From Nocardioides carbamazepini (GTDB lineage: Bacteria; Actinomycetota; Actinomycetes; Propionibacteriales; Nocardioidaceae), in contig NZ_JAHTLF010000015.1 of the NCBI RefSeq assembly GCF_024614185.1, positions 445,402-509,401 of the forward strand: a stretch of 64,000 bases of DNA, in the 5' to 3' direction. Each line of letters begins with the position of its first letter. Position 1 is the stretch's first letter. Both the position numbers and the translations under genes were made by a program. Shown in pieces: positions 39,337 to 50,522 of the stretch. The notes beneath the pieces were generated by a model. The model was not told where the DNA came from, ran no database searches, and saw only the letters and a program-made list of their open reading frames with translations.

Positions 39337-41364
39337 TCAGGCCAGGCCGCGGCGCACCAGCAGCGGCTCGACCGGCGCCGGCCGGCCGCGCCACTCCTCG
39401 TAGGACTCGAGCGGGTCGCGGGTGCCGCCGATGCCGATCACGTGGCGCAGGTACTGCTCGCCGTTCTCCCGCGTCAGTCCCCCGTTGTCACGGAACCACG
39501 CGACCGTGTCGGCGTCGAGGACCTCGCTCCAGATGTAGGAGTAGTAGGCAGACGCATAGCCGGAGCTGAGGCTGTGGGCGAAGTACGGCGTGGAGTACCG
39601 CGGCGGCACGGCCGGGTTGTCGAGCCCGGCGGCGGCCAGGGCACGCTGCTCGAAGACGGCCACCTCGGCCGGCTCGGTGGGCACGTCGTCGGGACCGAGC
39701 TCGTGCCAGGCGAGATCGAGCAGCGCGGCGGCGAGGTACTCGCTCGTCGCGAAGCCCTCGTTGAAGGTCTCCGCCGCACGCAGCCGCTCGACGACATCGG
39801 CCGGGATCGGCTCGCCGGTCTCGTGGTGGACGGCATAGCTGGCGAGCACCTCGGGCCACAGCACCCACATCTCGTTGACCTGCGACGGGTACTCCACGAA
39901 GTCGCGGAAGACGGCGGTGCCGCCGAACTTGGGGTACGTCGCCCGCGCGAGCAGCCCGTGCAGCGCGTGGCCGAACTCGTGGAAGAGGGTGCGGGTCTCG
40001 TCCCAGGTCAGCAGGGTCGCCTCTCCCGCGGCGGGCTTGGGGACGTTGAGGTTGTTGACCACGACCGAGGTCTCCGTGCCGAGCAGGCTCGCCCGGGTGA
40101 CGAAGCTGCTCATCCACGCGCCGCCGCGCTTGGTGTCGCGCGTGTAGAGGTCGAGCAGGTAGAGGCCGATCGGCGTCCCGTCGCGGCTCACCTCGAAGAC
40201 CCGGACGTCGGCGTGGTAGCCCGGCAGGTCGGGCCGTTCCGTGAAGGCCAGGCCGTAGAGCCGCCCGGCGGCGAAGAAGACGCCGTCGCGCAGCACCCGC
40301 TCCGCCTCGAACCAGGGTCGCAGCGCGGCCAGGTCGACGTCGTACCTGGCGGTGCGGACGCGCTCGGCGTAGAACGGCCAGTCCCAGGGCTCGATCGGGA
40401 AGCCGGCGAGCTCGGACATCGCGTCCTGCTCGGCGCGGGCGTTGTGCGCCGCGGGGACGGCGAGCCGCTCGAGCAGCGAGCGCACCGCCTTCGGCGTGCC
40501 CGCCGTGTTGTCCGCGGTCACCGCGGCGGCGTGGTTGTCGAAGCCGAGCAGCCGGGCACGCTCGGCGCGCAGGCGCAGGATGTCGAGCGCGACGGCACGG
40601 GTGTCGTGATCGCCGCCGCGACTGCCGCGACTGCGCTGCGCCGTGGAGAGGCGGTGGCGCAGGTCGCGGTCGGTGAGCGCCGCGAGGTGGGGGTGCGCGG
40701 TCGGCAGCACCAGCGTGAGCAGATGGCCGCCCACCAGCCCGCGCGCCTCGGCGGCCGCGGCCGCTGCGGAGATCTCTCCTTGGGTCAGACCGTCGAGCTC
40801 GGCCGGGTCGTCGACGACGACCGCGAGGTCGTTGCTGTCGGCCTGCAGGGCCAGCTCGAAGGCGGTCTCCTGGCTGGAGATCCGCTCGTTCAGCTCGCGC
40901 AGACGCGCCTTGTCGGCGTCGCCGAGCGCCGCACCGGCGAGCCGGAACTCGGTGACATAGCGCTCGACGAGGTACGCCGCCTCCGGCTCCAGTCCCGCGC
41001 GGTCCGCATGCACCGCCTGGAGCCGGACCCACAGGGCCGGGTCGAGCAGGATCGCGTCGCCGTGGGCGGCGAGTCGGGGCGCGAACTCCGCCCGGACGGC
41101 ATCGATGGCGGGGTTGGCGTCGGCGCTCGCCTTGTTCCAGAACACCCGCAACACGCGCGCGAGGGTGACTCCGCTGAGCTCGAGTGGGATCAACGTGTTG
41201 GCGAAGGTCGGTGGCGCCGGGTCCGCGCTGATCGCCGCGACCGCGACGAGCTGCTCGGCCATGGCCGTCTCGATCGCCGGGGCGTAGTCATGGTCGTCGA
41301 TGTCGGCGAATCGCGGCAGCTGGTGCGGAAGGCTGCTGATCCCGAGAAGTGCGTCCGTCGTCAC
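39337..41364 (-). CDS. M3-family zinc metallopeptidase (Dcp/oligopeptidase A-like)
   Basis: 675 residues, the normal size. Cytosolic peptidase that cuts short peptides. The zinc site is TLFHEFGHALHGLL (HExxH as HEFGH, about residue 450) with the third ligand Glu in FVEYPSQVNEMW. C-terminal TPYFAHSLSSGYASAYYSYIWSEVLDADTVAWF is conserved in Dcp, giving a peptidyl-dipeptidase as the better guess. GTG 41364 is used because a -10 TAAGGT lies six bases upstream. Upstream is the transglycosylase-like gene on the same strand, nine bases away. Confidence 0.92.
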   Translation of the reverse strand: MTTDALLGISSLPHQLPRFADIDDHDYAPAIETAMAEQLVAVAAISADPAPPTFANTLIPLELSGVTLARVLRVFWNKASADANPAIDAVRAEFAPRLAAHGDAILLDPALWVRLQAVHADRAGLEPEAAYLVERYVTEFRLAGAALGDADKARLRELNERISSQETAFELALQADSNDLAVVVDDPAELDGLTQGEISAAAAAAEARGLVGGHLLTLVLPTAHPHLAALTDRDLRHRLSTAQRSRGSRGGDHDTRAVALDILRLRAERARLLGFDNHAAAVTADNTAGTPKAVRSLLERLAVPAAHNARAEQDAMSELAGFPIEPWDWPFYAERVRTARYDVDLAALRPWFEAERVLRDGVFFAAGRLYGLAFTERPDLPGYHADVRVFEVSRDGTPIGLYLLDLYTRDTKRGGAWMSSFVTRASLLGTETSVVVNNLNVPKPAAGEATLLTWDETRTLFHEFGHALHGLLARATYPKFGGTAVFRDFVEYPSQVNEMWVLWPEVLASYAVHHETGEPIPADVVERLRAAETFNEGFATSEYLAAALLDLAWHELGPDDVPTEPAEVAVFEQRALAAAGLDNPAVPPRYSTPYFAHSLSSGYASAYYSYIWSEVLDADTVAWFRDNGGLTRENGEQYLRHVIGIGGTRDPLESYEEWRGRPAPVEPLLVRRGLA

Positions 41365-41370
41365 GGACTC

Positions 41371-41376
41371 ACCTTA
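41371..41376 (-). promoter_or_regulatory. Leaderless -10 for M3 peptidase gene
   Basis: TAAGGT on the reverse strand, six bases before the GTG at 41364; it overlaps the stop codon of the upstream gene. Confidence 0.5.
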
Positions 41377-42621
41377 GGAGATGGGTCCGGTCTCCGGCTC
41401 GGTCTCGTCCTCCGGGCCGGTGCAGGCCTCGGTCGTGGGCTCGGTCTCGTCCTCCGGCGCCGTGCAGGCCTCGGCCGTGGGCTCGGTCGCGGGCGGCAGC
41501 TCCGCCGGCGTCTCGGAGCCGGCCTCCGGCTCCGAGGTCGGCACCGGCGTCGGCTCCGGATCGGGCTTCGGCTCCGGGTCCGGCTTCGGCTCCGGGTCCG
41601 GCTTCGGCTCCGGGTCCGGCTTCGGCTCCGGGTCCGGCTTCGGCTGGGGCGTCGGTCCGGTCGTGGGCGGCGGTCCCGATGCCGCCGGCTGCCCGGCCGG
41701 CGCTGGCGGGACCTCGGGCAGGCCGACCGGGGCGTTGAGCTCCGCGATGAGGTGGGCGAGGGCCGAGACGACCTCATCGCAGTCGCAGAGCGGAGTCGCG
41801 TCGAGCGGCACCGTGACCGGGACGGTCGTCGTCCGCGCCAGCGCCAGGGCCGCCGCCGACATCTCCGCCGCCTCGGCCTGATAGCCGGCGACCAGCCGGC
41901 GCACGGTGCGCGGGAAGCGCGGGGAGGCGTCGTAGGTGTGCAGCGCCTCGCGCAGCGCCTGGGGGTCGGACAGGTCCTTGCCGCCCGCGCAGAGCAGGAC
42001 CGCGACGCCCAGCGTGGCGTCGTCGATGCCCTGCACGTCGCGCACCGAGTCGCCGTCGGCGTCGACCGCGACCCGCGCCCAGGTCTCGGGCAGCAGCCCC
42101 ATCGGCCCGACCGGCGCGTCCCAGCGCGGGTTCCCGTCGAGCGCCCCCGCATCGGTGTCGGAGACCTCGCTGCGGCCCGCCTTGCCGTTGAGGGGCCGGC
42201 CGACGGCGGGACCCCGGCCGTGGTCCGACGCGAGCTTGCCGAGCGCGGCCAGGACCATCCAGTCGAGGTTGCACGGGGCAGCGGCGTTGATGACCGTCGC
42301 GGCGCGCTGGTAGGCGATCGCCACGTCGTTGGGCGCCTCGGCCAGCCGGTCGTCGTACGGGCTGCGGGTCGCGGCGCTGCGGACGACCACGACCGGCGCG
42401 CTCTCGGCGGCCGGTGCCAGAGCGGCGGGGGGCACGGGTGCCGGCACCGCCGGATCGGCGGGCTCCTGGGTGGTCGCGGCGGCCGGTCGGTCGGCGTCGG
42501 GGGACGTACGCCCGCCGACGACTCCGGTCGTGGTCAGCACGACGGCGACGGCGGCCAGCACCGACACGATCGTGACGACTCTCCGGACGACACGTCCGGA
42601 GGGCCGGACGACGACCACCAT
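41374..42621 (-). CDS. Lytic-transglycosylase-like protein with Glu-to-Ala change and repeat tail
   Basis: 415 residues. An N-terminal helix (VVTIVSVLAAVAVVLTTTGVVGG) anchors or exports it. Residues 85-250 follow the MltB-like murein transglycosylase fold: WMVLAALGKLASDHGRG, GNPRWDAPVGPMGLLPETWARVAVDADGD, and LCAGGKDLSDPQALREALHTYD. In active enzymes the first motif is G-R-x-E-S-x-H-G; here it is GKLASDHG, so the catalytic Glu is Ala (GCG). The tail has five PKPDPE repeats, then two 14-residue repeats each with one Cys (TEACTGPEDETEP). ATG 42621 has AGGTGG upstream; ATG 42642 has none. A structural peptidoglycan binder is more likely than an enzyme. Confidence 0.78.
   Translation of the reverse strand: MVVVVRPSGRVVRRVVTIVSVLAAVAVVLTTTGVVGGRTSPDADRPAAATTQEPADPAVPAPVPPAALAPAAESAPVVVVRSAATRSPYDDRLAEAPNDVAIAYQRAATVINAAAPCNLDWMVLAALGKLASDHGRGPAVGRPLNGKAGRSEVSDTDAGALDGNPRWDAPVGPMGLLPETWARVAVDADGDSVRDVQGIDDATLGVAVLLCAGGKDLSDPQALREALHTYDASPRFPRTVRRLVAGYQAEAAEMSAAALALARTTTVPVTVPLDATPLCDCDEVVSALAHLIAELNAPVGLPEVPPAPAGQPAASGPPPTTGPTPQPKPDPEPKPDPEPKPDPEPKPDPEPKPDPEPTPVPTSEPEAGSETPAELPPATEPTAEACTAPEDETEPTTEACTGPEDETEPETGPIS
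41552..41645. repeat. Five 18-bp coding tandem repeats
   Basis: The unit GGCTCCGGGTCCGGCTTC is repeated about five times with few changes and encodes the PKPDPE repeats of the transglycosylase-like protein on the reverse strand. Copy number could vary between strains. Confidence 0.85.
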
Positions 42622-42754
42622 GGGTCCACCTGCTTCCTGCATCAGAGAGTCACTAGTCTCGCTCGAAATCCTGCCTTGCTCACGCAAACCCACAGAACTT
42701 GTCCCGCTGGTCACGAAGTTGTCACCCAGGTGAGGGTCGGAGGAGGATGCGCGG

Positions 42755-43435
42755 GTGGCCGAGCTGATCTTCCGAACCGGGACGATGGACACGGGGAAGT
42801 CGACGCTGGCCCTGCAGACCAACCACAACCACGCCGCCCGCGGCCGGAGGGGCCGGCTGTTCACCTCCCACGACCGGGCCGGCGCGGCGATGGTGTCCTC
42901 TCGACTCGGGCTGGTCGCCGACGCGCACGAGGTCGCACCCGACTTCGACTTCTGGCGCTACACCGTCGACGCCCTCACCCAGGGCGCCCGGATCGACTAC
43001 CTCATCTGCGACGAGGCGCAGTTCTACACCGCCGAGCAGGTCGACCAGCTGGCCAAGGTCGTCGACGAGCTGCAGATCGACGTCTTCTGCTTCGGCATCC
43101 TCACCGACTTCCGCACCCGGCTCTTCCCCGGCGCCGCCCGCCTGGTCGAGCTGGCCGACCGCACCGAGGTGCTCCAGGTCGAGGCGCTGTGCTGGTGCGG
43201 CAAGCGCGCCACCCACAACGCCCGCACCGAGAACGGCGTCATGGTCACCGAGGGCGAGGTGATCGTGGTCGGCGACGTCGACGACCTCGCCGAGCAGCCG
43301 CCCGCGCCACTCGATGAGGTCGACGACGCCGACGTCGCCTACGAGGTGCTGTGCCGCCAGCACCACCGGCGGGCGATGACAGCGGCACGGGCGAGGGCCG
43401 TGAGTCTCTCCCCCGAGCCGCTGCCGTTCACCTGA
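42755..43435 (+). CDS. tdk: Thymidine kinase
   Basis: 226 residues. Salvages thymidine to dTMP. Walker A FRTGTMDTGKSTLALQ (about 6-20), DRAGAA lasso region, IDYLICDEAQFYTAEQVDQL, GILTDFRTRLFPGAARL, and zinc-binding cysteines in LCWCGKRATHNAR and VLCRQHH. The substrate-binding region and length match type II bacterial kinases. GTG 42755 has GGAGGAGG eight bases upstream. Divergent from the transglycosylase-like gene over 133 bases that contain a pair of similar sequences, CAGAACTTGTC and ACGAAGTTGTC, of unknown meaning. Confidence 0.95.
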   Translation: MAELIFRTGTMDTGKSTLALQTNHNHAARGRRGRLFTSHDRAGAAMVSSRLGLVADAHEVAPDFDFWRYTVDALTQGARIDYLICDEAQFYTAEQVDQLAKVVDELQIDVFCFGILTDFRTRLFPGAARLVELADRTEVLQVEALCWCGKRATHNARTENGVMVTEGEVIVVGDVDDLAEQPPAPLDEVDDADVAYEVLCRQHHRRAMTAARARAVSLSPEPLPFT

Positions 43436-43475
43436 TCAGCAGGCGCTGTAGGGCCGCGCCAGCGTCAGCTCGCCA

Positions 43476-44609
43476 TCAGTCCACGAGGACCGGGATCAGC
43501 ATCTCCTCGGGCGTGAGCGAGCCGTGCATGCCGATCAGCCTGGTCTCATAGGGGAAGCCCTCGGTCGAGAGCACCGCGAAGTCGTCGCGGCAGGCCACGA
43601 TCACGTCGCCGATCCGGGGCAGCACCGACGGGTCGACCGGGCCGAACCAGCCGCGGCCGATCGCCTCGGCCCGGGTCAGCACCTCGGCTCGCTCCCCCAG
43701 CCGTTCGTGCCAGGTGGCGACGACGTCGGGAACCGCACCGCCCTTGCAGTAGAGGTGGCGGAACCGCGCCTCGCCGCCGACCAGGGCCAACCCGGAGCGC
43801 AGGTCGTCGTCGGTCGACACGTCGATCCGCGCATCGGCCGGGACGTCGACCATGCCGTGGTCGGCGATGACGACCAGCCGCCGGTCGGACGGCAGCGCCT
43901 CGCGCAGCTGCTCCGCCTCGTGGTCGATCATGGCCAGCTGCTGCAGCCACTGGCTGGAGGACACGCCCCAACGGTGTCCGGTCCAGTCGAGATCGCCGTC
44001 GTACACATAGGTCAGGGCGGGCTGCCGCGGCGCGGGGGCCGACGCGGCCACCACCGCGGCGATCCGCTCGCCGACCCGGTCGACGCCGACGTACTCCGCG
44101 CCCCGGTGCGCGGCGACGGTGAGCCCACTGCCGTTGAACTCCCGCTTGTTGACGACGGTGACCCGCACCCCGGCGGCCTGCAGCGACGCGAACGCCGTCT
44201 GGTGCGGCTGCCACTGGACCGGGTCGACGTCGCCGTCCCACAGGAGGGCGTTGAGCAGGTCGCCCGTGCCCGGGATCCGGGTGGTGAACCCGACCAGGCC
44301 GTGTGCGCCCGGCGGCAGCCCGGTGCCGAGGCTGGTCAGCGAGGTCGACGTGGTCGACGGCACGCTGGCGGTGGCCGGGGTCGACGTCGCCAGCAGCGAG
44401 GAGAGGTACGGCGCCGCGTGGGCGTACCTCTCGAGCAGCCGTGCGCCGAGCCCGTCGATGAGGAAGACGACATACGAGGACGCACCCGGCAGCACCAGCC
44501 CGGACGGCGCCGGGCCGAGGGGACTGCCCAGCGCATGGGCCGCGGCGGGGACGATGTCCCCGAGCGAGCGGACGCCGTACGCCGGCTCGCAGAACTCAGC
44601 GCCCGCCAC
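43476..44609 (-). CDS. Alkaline-phosphatase-superfamily nucleotide pyrophosphatase/phosphodiesterase
   Basis: 377 residues without a signal peptide, so probably cytosolic. Metal-site residues are in YVVFLIDGLGARLLE (Asp), the nucleophile SVPSTTSTSLTSLGTGLPPG (Thr), TYVYDGDLDWTGHRWG (Asp, His), VVIADHGMVD (Asp, His) and GMHGSLTPEEMLIPVLV (His). This layout is that of NPP-type enzymes which cleave phosphodiester bonds. It starts four bases after the DUF5998 gene and is co-transcribed with it; this gene pair is common in actinobacteria. Substrate unknown. Confidence 0.88.
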   Translation of the reverse strand: MAGAEFCEPAYGVRSLGDIVPAAAHALGSPLGPAPSGLVLPGASSYVVFLIDGLGARLLERYAHAAPYLSSLLATSTPATASVPSTTSTSLTSLGTGLPPGAHGLVGFTTRIPGTGDLLNALLWDGDVDPVQWQPHQTAFASLQAAGVRVTVVNKREFNGSGLTVAAHRGAEYVGVDRVGERIAAVVAASAPAPRQPALTYVYDGDLDWTGHRWGVSSSQWLQQLAMIDHEAEQLREALPSDRRLVVIADHGMVDVPADARIDVSTDDDLRSGLALVGGEARFRHLYCKGGAVPDVVATWHERLGERAEVLTRAEAIGRGWFGPVDPSVLPRIGDVIVACRDDFAVLSTEGFPYETRLIGMHGSLTPEEMLIPVLVD

Positions 44610-44613
44610 GCGG

Positions 44614-45183
44614 TCAGCCCCTCGTCAGCGCCGACAGCGACGCGGCGAAGGAGAGGAGGCCGCCGACGGCGTCCTTGCCGTCGGCCGCGGCGGAGACCCG
44701 GAGCGAGAAGTCGTCGGAGGACAACGTTCCGGTGTAGCCGTGGTCGGCCTCGCACTGCGGGTCGTTGCAGCCGGCCGGCTCCAGGTCCATCCGGTTGACC
44801 GCGCCCCACCCGATGGTGAGGACCGCCTCGGCCGGGGGGCGTGGGCCGGCGGTGGGGTCGGTCGTCATCCGGGTGACCACCACGGAGGCGACCGACCGCA
44901 GGCTGACCGCCTCCGTCGAGGTCGAGGTGTACGGCTCGGGCAGCAGATCGTCGCCGGTGTGCTCGTCGGTGTGGGCCAGGATCAGCCGGGACGGCGTCAG
45001 CACGATGACCGTCTGGTGGCGACGCACCTCGTCACGCTCGAAGGTCGGCTCATGGTGGACGTAGAACGACACCACTGCCTCACCGGCGACCGCGTCGACC
45101 ACCGCGTCGGTGACGACCTCCGGGTAGTAGCCGGTGCGGTCGATCGCGGCACTGAGGTCGGCGGTCCGATCCCGGTCAGTCAT
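44614..45183 (-). CDS. DUF5998-like protein
   Basis: 189 residues, no known function. The protein opens RTADLSAAIDRTGYYPEVVTDAVVDAVAGE and continues in predicted beta strands (SFYVHHEPTFERDEVRRHQTVIVLTPSRLILAHTDEH), ending in a helix (GGLLSFAASLSALTRG). This pattern recalls DUF5998, a family almost limited to actinobacteria; the PH-like strand pattern is my inference. GAGGATG precedes the ATG at 45183. It forms an operon with the phosphodiesterase-like gene. Bases 45184-45245 upstream hold a GC-rich imperfect hairpin (GCGGCC/GGCCGC) and no gene. Confidence 0.75.
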   Translation of the reverse strand: MTDRDRTADLSAAIDRTGYYPEVVTDAVVDAVAGEAVVSFYVHHEPTFERDEVRRHQTVIVLTPSRLILAHTDEHTGDDLLPEPYTSTSTEAVSLRSVASVVVTRMTTDPTAGPRPPAEAVLTIGWGAVNRMDLEPAGCNDPQCEADHGYTGTLSSDDFSLRVSAAADGKDAVGGLLSFAASLSALTRG

Positions 45184-45245
45184 GCGCGCATCCTCGCACG
45201 ACGAGCACACGGCGACGCGCGCGGCCGCCGCCTCCGGCCGCCGGC

Positions 45246-47969
45246 TCAATCCGGGATCGTCGTCGCCAGGTCCGGCATCCGGCGCACGAGCGAGTCGGGC
45301 CGCGGGTCCTTGACGGCCGCGACCCGCGCCGAGGCGGTGAGCACGGACGCGGAGTCGACGCCGGCGAGCACCAGCGACAGCTCCAGCGAGCTCACCTGGG
45401 GCAGGTCGTTCTGCAGGACGGCGACCCGGGTGATCAGGTCCTCGATCGCCGCCACGTCCACCGGGTCGGCGCCGCGATAGCCGAACAGCAGCGGCGAGGC
45501 CTTCACCTCGCGCACCATGGCGGCCACCTCGTGCGCGCCCAAGGGCGGGACCCGGTAGGACCAGTCCCCGACCAGGTCGATGACCGGTCCGGAGACGCCG
45601 AAGGACACGACCGGCCCGAACAGCGGGTCCTCGGAGGTCCGGACGGCGATGGGTACGCCGGTCGGCGCGTTGCGCTGCACGACGAACCGGCCGACGGCCG
45701 GGTCGATCAGCCCGGCCAGATAGTCCCACGCATCCGTCATGTCGTGCGCGTCGGCGATGTTGCGCCAGACGTGGGTCTGGTCCGGCCGCTGTCGCACCGA
45801 CGCGAGCGTCGACTTGAGCACGACGTCCCAACCGAGCCGCTCGCCCGCGGCGACGGCCGCGGACAGGTCGGCGACCTCCTCGGCAGGCCACAGCTCGATG
45901 CCGTAGGCACGCAGGAGCGCGGTGACCTGGTCCTGGTCGAGCTCGACCTCGCGGCCGGTGGCGGCCACCTCGGGGTCGGCGAGGACCCGCTCGACGAGGC
46001 GCTTGGCGCTGCGGGCGTCGACCTCGCCCGCGTCCGCAGCCGGACCGTCGGGGGCGTGCAGCCACACGGCGTACTCCACGACCCGCGCCAGGGCCCGCAC
46101 CGCCGCCTCCACCGCGGGGTACGACGGCACCGAGCCGCGTCCCGCCGAGGAGCCGGCCACATCGGGGACCCGGAGGAGCTCGGGGATGCCCTCGGCGCCG
46201 AGGAACGAGGAGACGAGCGGCTTGTCCGACTGCTCCCCCACGGCGGCGAGGACGTTGGCGACCTCCTCGCCGGACACGTCGAGCGGCGGGATGTAGACGG
46301 CGATGACCGAGTCGACGTCGGGGTCGTCGATGGCGTCGTCGAGGGCGTCCTCGAAGTCCTCGGCGGTGGCGTCGGCACCGAGGGCGACCGAGCGGTTGAC
46401 GACCAGGCCGACCGCGGACGCGGCGTCGGCGGCGAGCAGGCCGAGCGCGTCGGAGTTGCCGACGATCGCGACCCGGCGCCCGCGCGGCAGCTGCTGGTGG
46501 GCGAGCAGCTGCGCGACGTCGAACATGTCGTCGAGGGTGTCGACCTGGATCACGCCGGCCTGGCGGAACATGGCGTCGACGGCGGCCTGGGGAGCGCCGA
46601 TGCGGCGGACGGTGTGGCCCATCGGCACGCCCTGGGTCGTCCGCCCGGAGCGGACCGCGACGATCGGCTTGCGGGCCGAGACCCGGCGCGCGATCCGGGA
46701 GAACTTGCGGGGGTTTCCGATCGACTCGAGGTACATCATGACGACCTCGGTGGCGTCGTCCTCCTCCCAGTACTGGAGGAGGTCGTTGCCGGAGACGTCG
46801 GCGCGGTTGCCCGCGCTGACGAAGGTCGAGATGCCGAGGCCGCGGTTCTTGACCTTCTCGAGGATGGCCGAGCCGAGGGCACCGGACTGGCAGAAGAAGC
46901 CCGCACGGCCGCGGGCCGGCATCACCGACGACAGCGACGCGTTGACCTGTACCACCGGGTCTGTGTTGAGCACGCCCAGGCAGTTGGGGCCGATCAGCCG
47001 CAGGCCGTAGGAGCGGCACAGCCCGGCCAGGTGACGCTGCCGCTTGCGGCCCTCCTCACCGGTCTCGGCGAAGCCGGAGGAGATGACGATCAGGCCGTGC
47101 ACGCCCTTGTTGGCGCAATCGAGGACCACGTCGGTGACCGCCTCCGCCGGGACCGCCACGATCGCGACGTCGACGTCGTCGGGGATCTCGTTGACGTTCT
47201 TGTACGCCGGGATGCCCGACACGGCGGGTGCACTGGGGTTGACGACGTAGACCCGGCCGGTGAAGTCGCCGTTGACGAGGTTGCGCACCAGCACCTGGCC
47301 GATGGTGTCCTGGCGGCGGCTCGCGCCGATGATGGCGATCGAGCGGGGGTGGAAGAAGCGGTGGATGGAGGCGGCCTCGGCGGCGTGCTCGCGGTCGTGC
47401 ATGACCCCGATCGCCGTGTCGGTCGGGTCGATCGGGAACTCCAGGGTGATGACCCCGTCGTGGTAGCCGCTGACGACCCGGTAGCCCGCGTCGCGGAAGG
47501 TCTGGATCATCCGGGAGTTGTCGGGCAGCACCTCGGCGGTGAACCGCTCCACCCCGCGCTCGCGACCGGCCTGGGCGAGGTGCTCGAGCAGGAGCTGGGC
47601 GATGCCGCGCCCCTGGTGCTCGTCCTCCACGAGGAAGGCGACCTCGGCCTCGTTGTCCCCCACGACGTCGTACCGGCCGACGGCGATCATCCGCTCCTGC
47701 AGGATGAGGACCAGGGCCACCCGGTCGCGGTGGTCGACGTGGGTGAACCGGCGCACGTCGCGCTCCGACAGGACGGGCATCGGGGAGAAGAACCGGTAGT
47801 ACTTCGACTCGTCGGAGACCCGGGCGTAGAACTCGACGAGGAGCTCGTCGTCCTCGCCCCGGATCGGCCGGATGTGTGCCGTCCGGCCGTCGCGGAGCAG
47901 GACGTCGCCCTCCCAATGCGCCGGAGGCGCCTCGATCTCGTCGGTGGGGGTCGGGTCGCCGGGGCTCAC
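45246..47969 (-). CDS. GNAT acetyltransferase fused to NDP-forming acyl-CoA synthetase (Pat-like)
   Basis: 907 residues. N-terminal GNAT domain (about 20-180; VEDEHQGRGIAQLLLEHLAQAGRERG is the acetyl-CoA loop), then a CoA-binding domain (FFHPRSIAIIGASRRQDTIGQVLVRNL, about 195), a flavodoxin-like ligase domain (GPNCLGVLNT, FFCQSGALGSAIL) and a C-terminal ATP-grasp domain (WDVVLKSTLASV..., RNAPTGVPIAVRTSEDPLFGPVVSFG). Proteins of this layout acetylate lysines of metabolic enzymes, often acetyl-CoA synthetase, with the synthetase part acting as a sensor. GTG 47969 has a -10 TAGATT seven bases upstream. Divergent from parC. Confidence 0.9.
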   Translation of the reverse strand: MSPGDPTPTDEIEAPPAHWEGDVLLRDGRTAHIRPIRGEDDELLVEFYARVSDESKYYRFFSPMPVLSERDVRRFTHVDHRDRVALVLILQERMIAVGRYDVVGDNEAEVAFLVEDEHQGRGIAQLLLEHLAQAGRERGVERFTAEVLPDNSRMIQTFRDAGYRVVSGYHDGVITLEFPIDPTDTAIGVMHDREHAAEAASIHRFFHPRSIAIIGASRRQDTIGQVLVRNLVNGDFTGRVYVVNPSAPAVSGIPAYKNVNEIPDDVDVAIVAVPAEAVTDVVLDCANKGVHGLIVISSGFAETGEEGRKRQRHLAGLCRSYGLRLIGPNCLGVLNTDPVVQVNASLSSVMPARGRAGFFCQSGALGSAILEKVKNRGLGISTFVSAGNRADVSGNDLLQYWEEDDATEVVMMYLESIGNPRKFSRIARRVSARKPIVAVRSGRTTQGVPMGHTVRRIGAPQAAVDAMFRQAGVIQVDTLDDMFDVAQLLAHQQLPRGRRVAIVGNSDALGLLAADAASAVGLVVNRSVALGADATAEDFEDALDDAIDDPDVDSVIAVYIPPLDVSGEEVANVLAAVGEQSDKPLVSSFLGAEGIPELLRVPDVAGSSAGRGSVPSYPAVEAAVRALARVVEYAVWLHAPDGPAADAGEVDARSAKRLVERVLADPEVAATGREVELDQDQVTALLRAYGIELWPAEEVADLSAAVAAGERLGWDVVLKSTLASVRQRPDQTHVWRNIADAHDMTDAWDYLAGLIDPAVGRFVVQRNAPTGVPIAVRTSEDPLFGPVVSFGVSGPVIDLVGDWSYRVPPLGAHEVAAMVREVKASPLLFGYRGADPVDVAAIEDLITRVAVLQNDLPQVSSLELSLVLAGVDSASVLTASARVAAVKDPRPDSLVRRMPDLATTIPD

Positions 47970-47976
47970 AGGGAGA

Positions 47977-47982
47977 AATCTA
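47977..47982 (-). promoter_or_regulatory. Leaderless -10 for the acetyltransferase gene
   Basis: TAGATT on the reverse strand, seven bases before the GTG at 47969. Confidence 0.5.
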
Positions 47983-48040
47983 TCGGGTCACCCGCGAGCC
48001 CCCGGTCGGGTCGCCGGTGGCAACCGGGAGAATGAGGCTC

Positions 48041-50518
<2,478 letters not shown>

Positions 50519-50522
50519 GCGC

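Noticed and set aside
41552-41645. Short regular repeats considered as a CRISPR array
   Set aside because: The units are 18 bases without spacers and encode PKPDPE in frame; no cas genes nearby.
42622-42754. Possible c-di-AMP (ydaO) riboswitch before the transglycosylase-like gene
   Set aside because: The gap is only 133 bases, shared with tdk, and the conserved ydaO segments are absent.
39130-43317. 1395-residue open frame on the forward strand
   Set aside because: Antisense to the M3 peptidase and transglycosylase-like genes and out of frame with tdk; repetitive Arg/Gly/Leu text, no domain.
43436-43475. Terminator between tdk and the phosphodiesterase-like gene
   Set aside because: Only five base pairs can form (CGCTG/CAGCG) and no T-tract follows.
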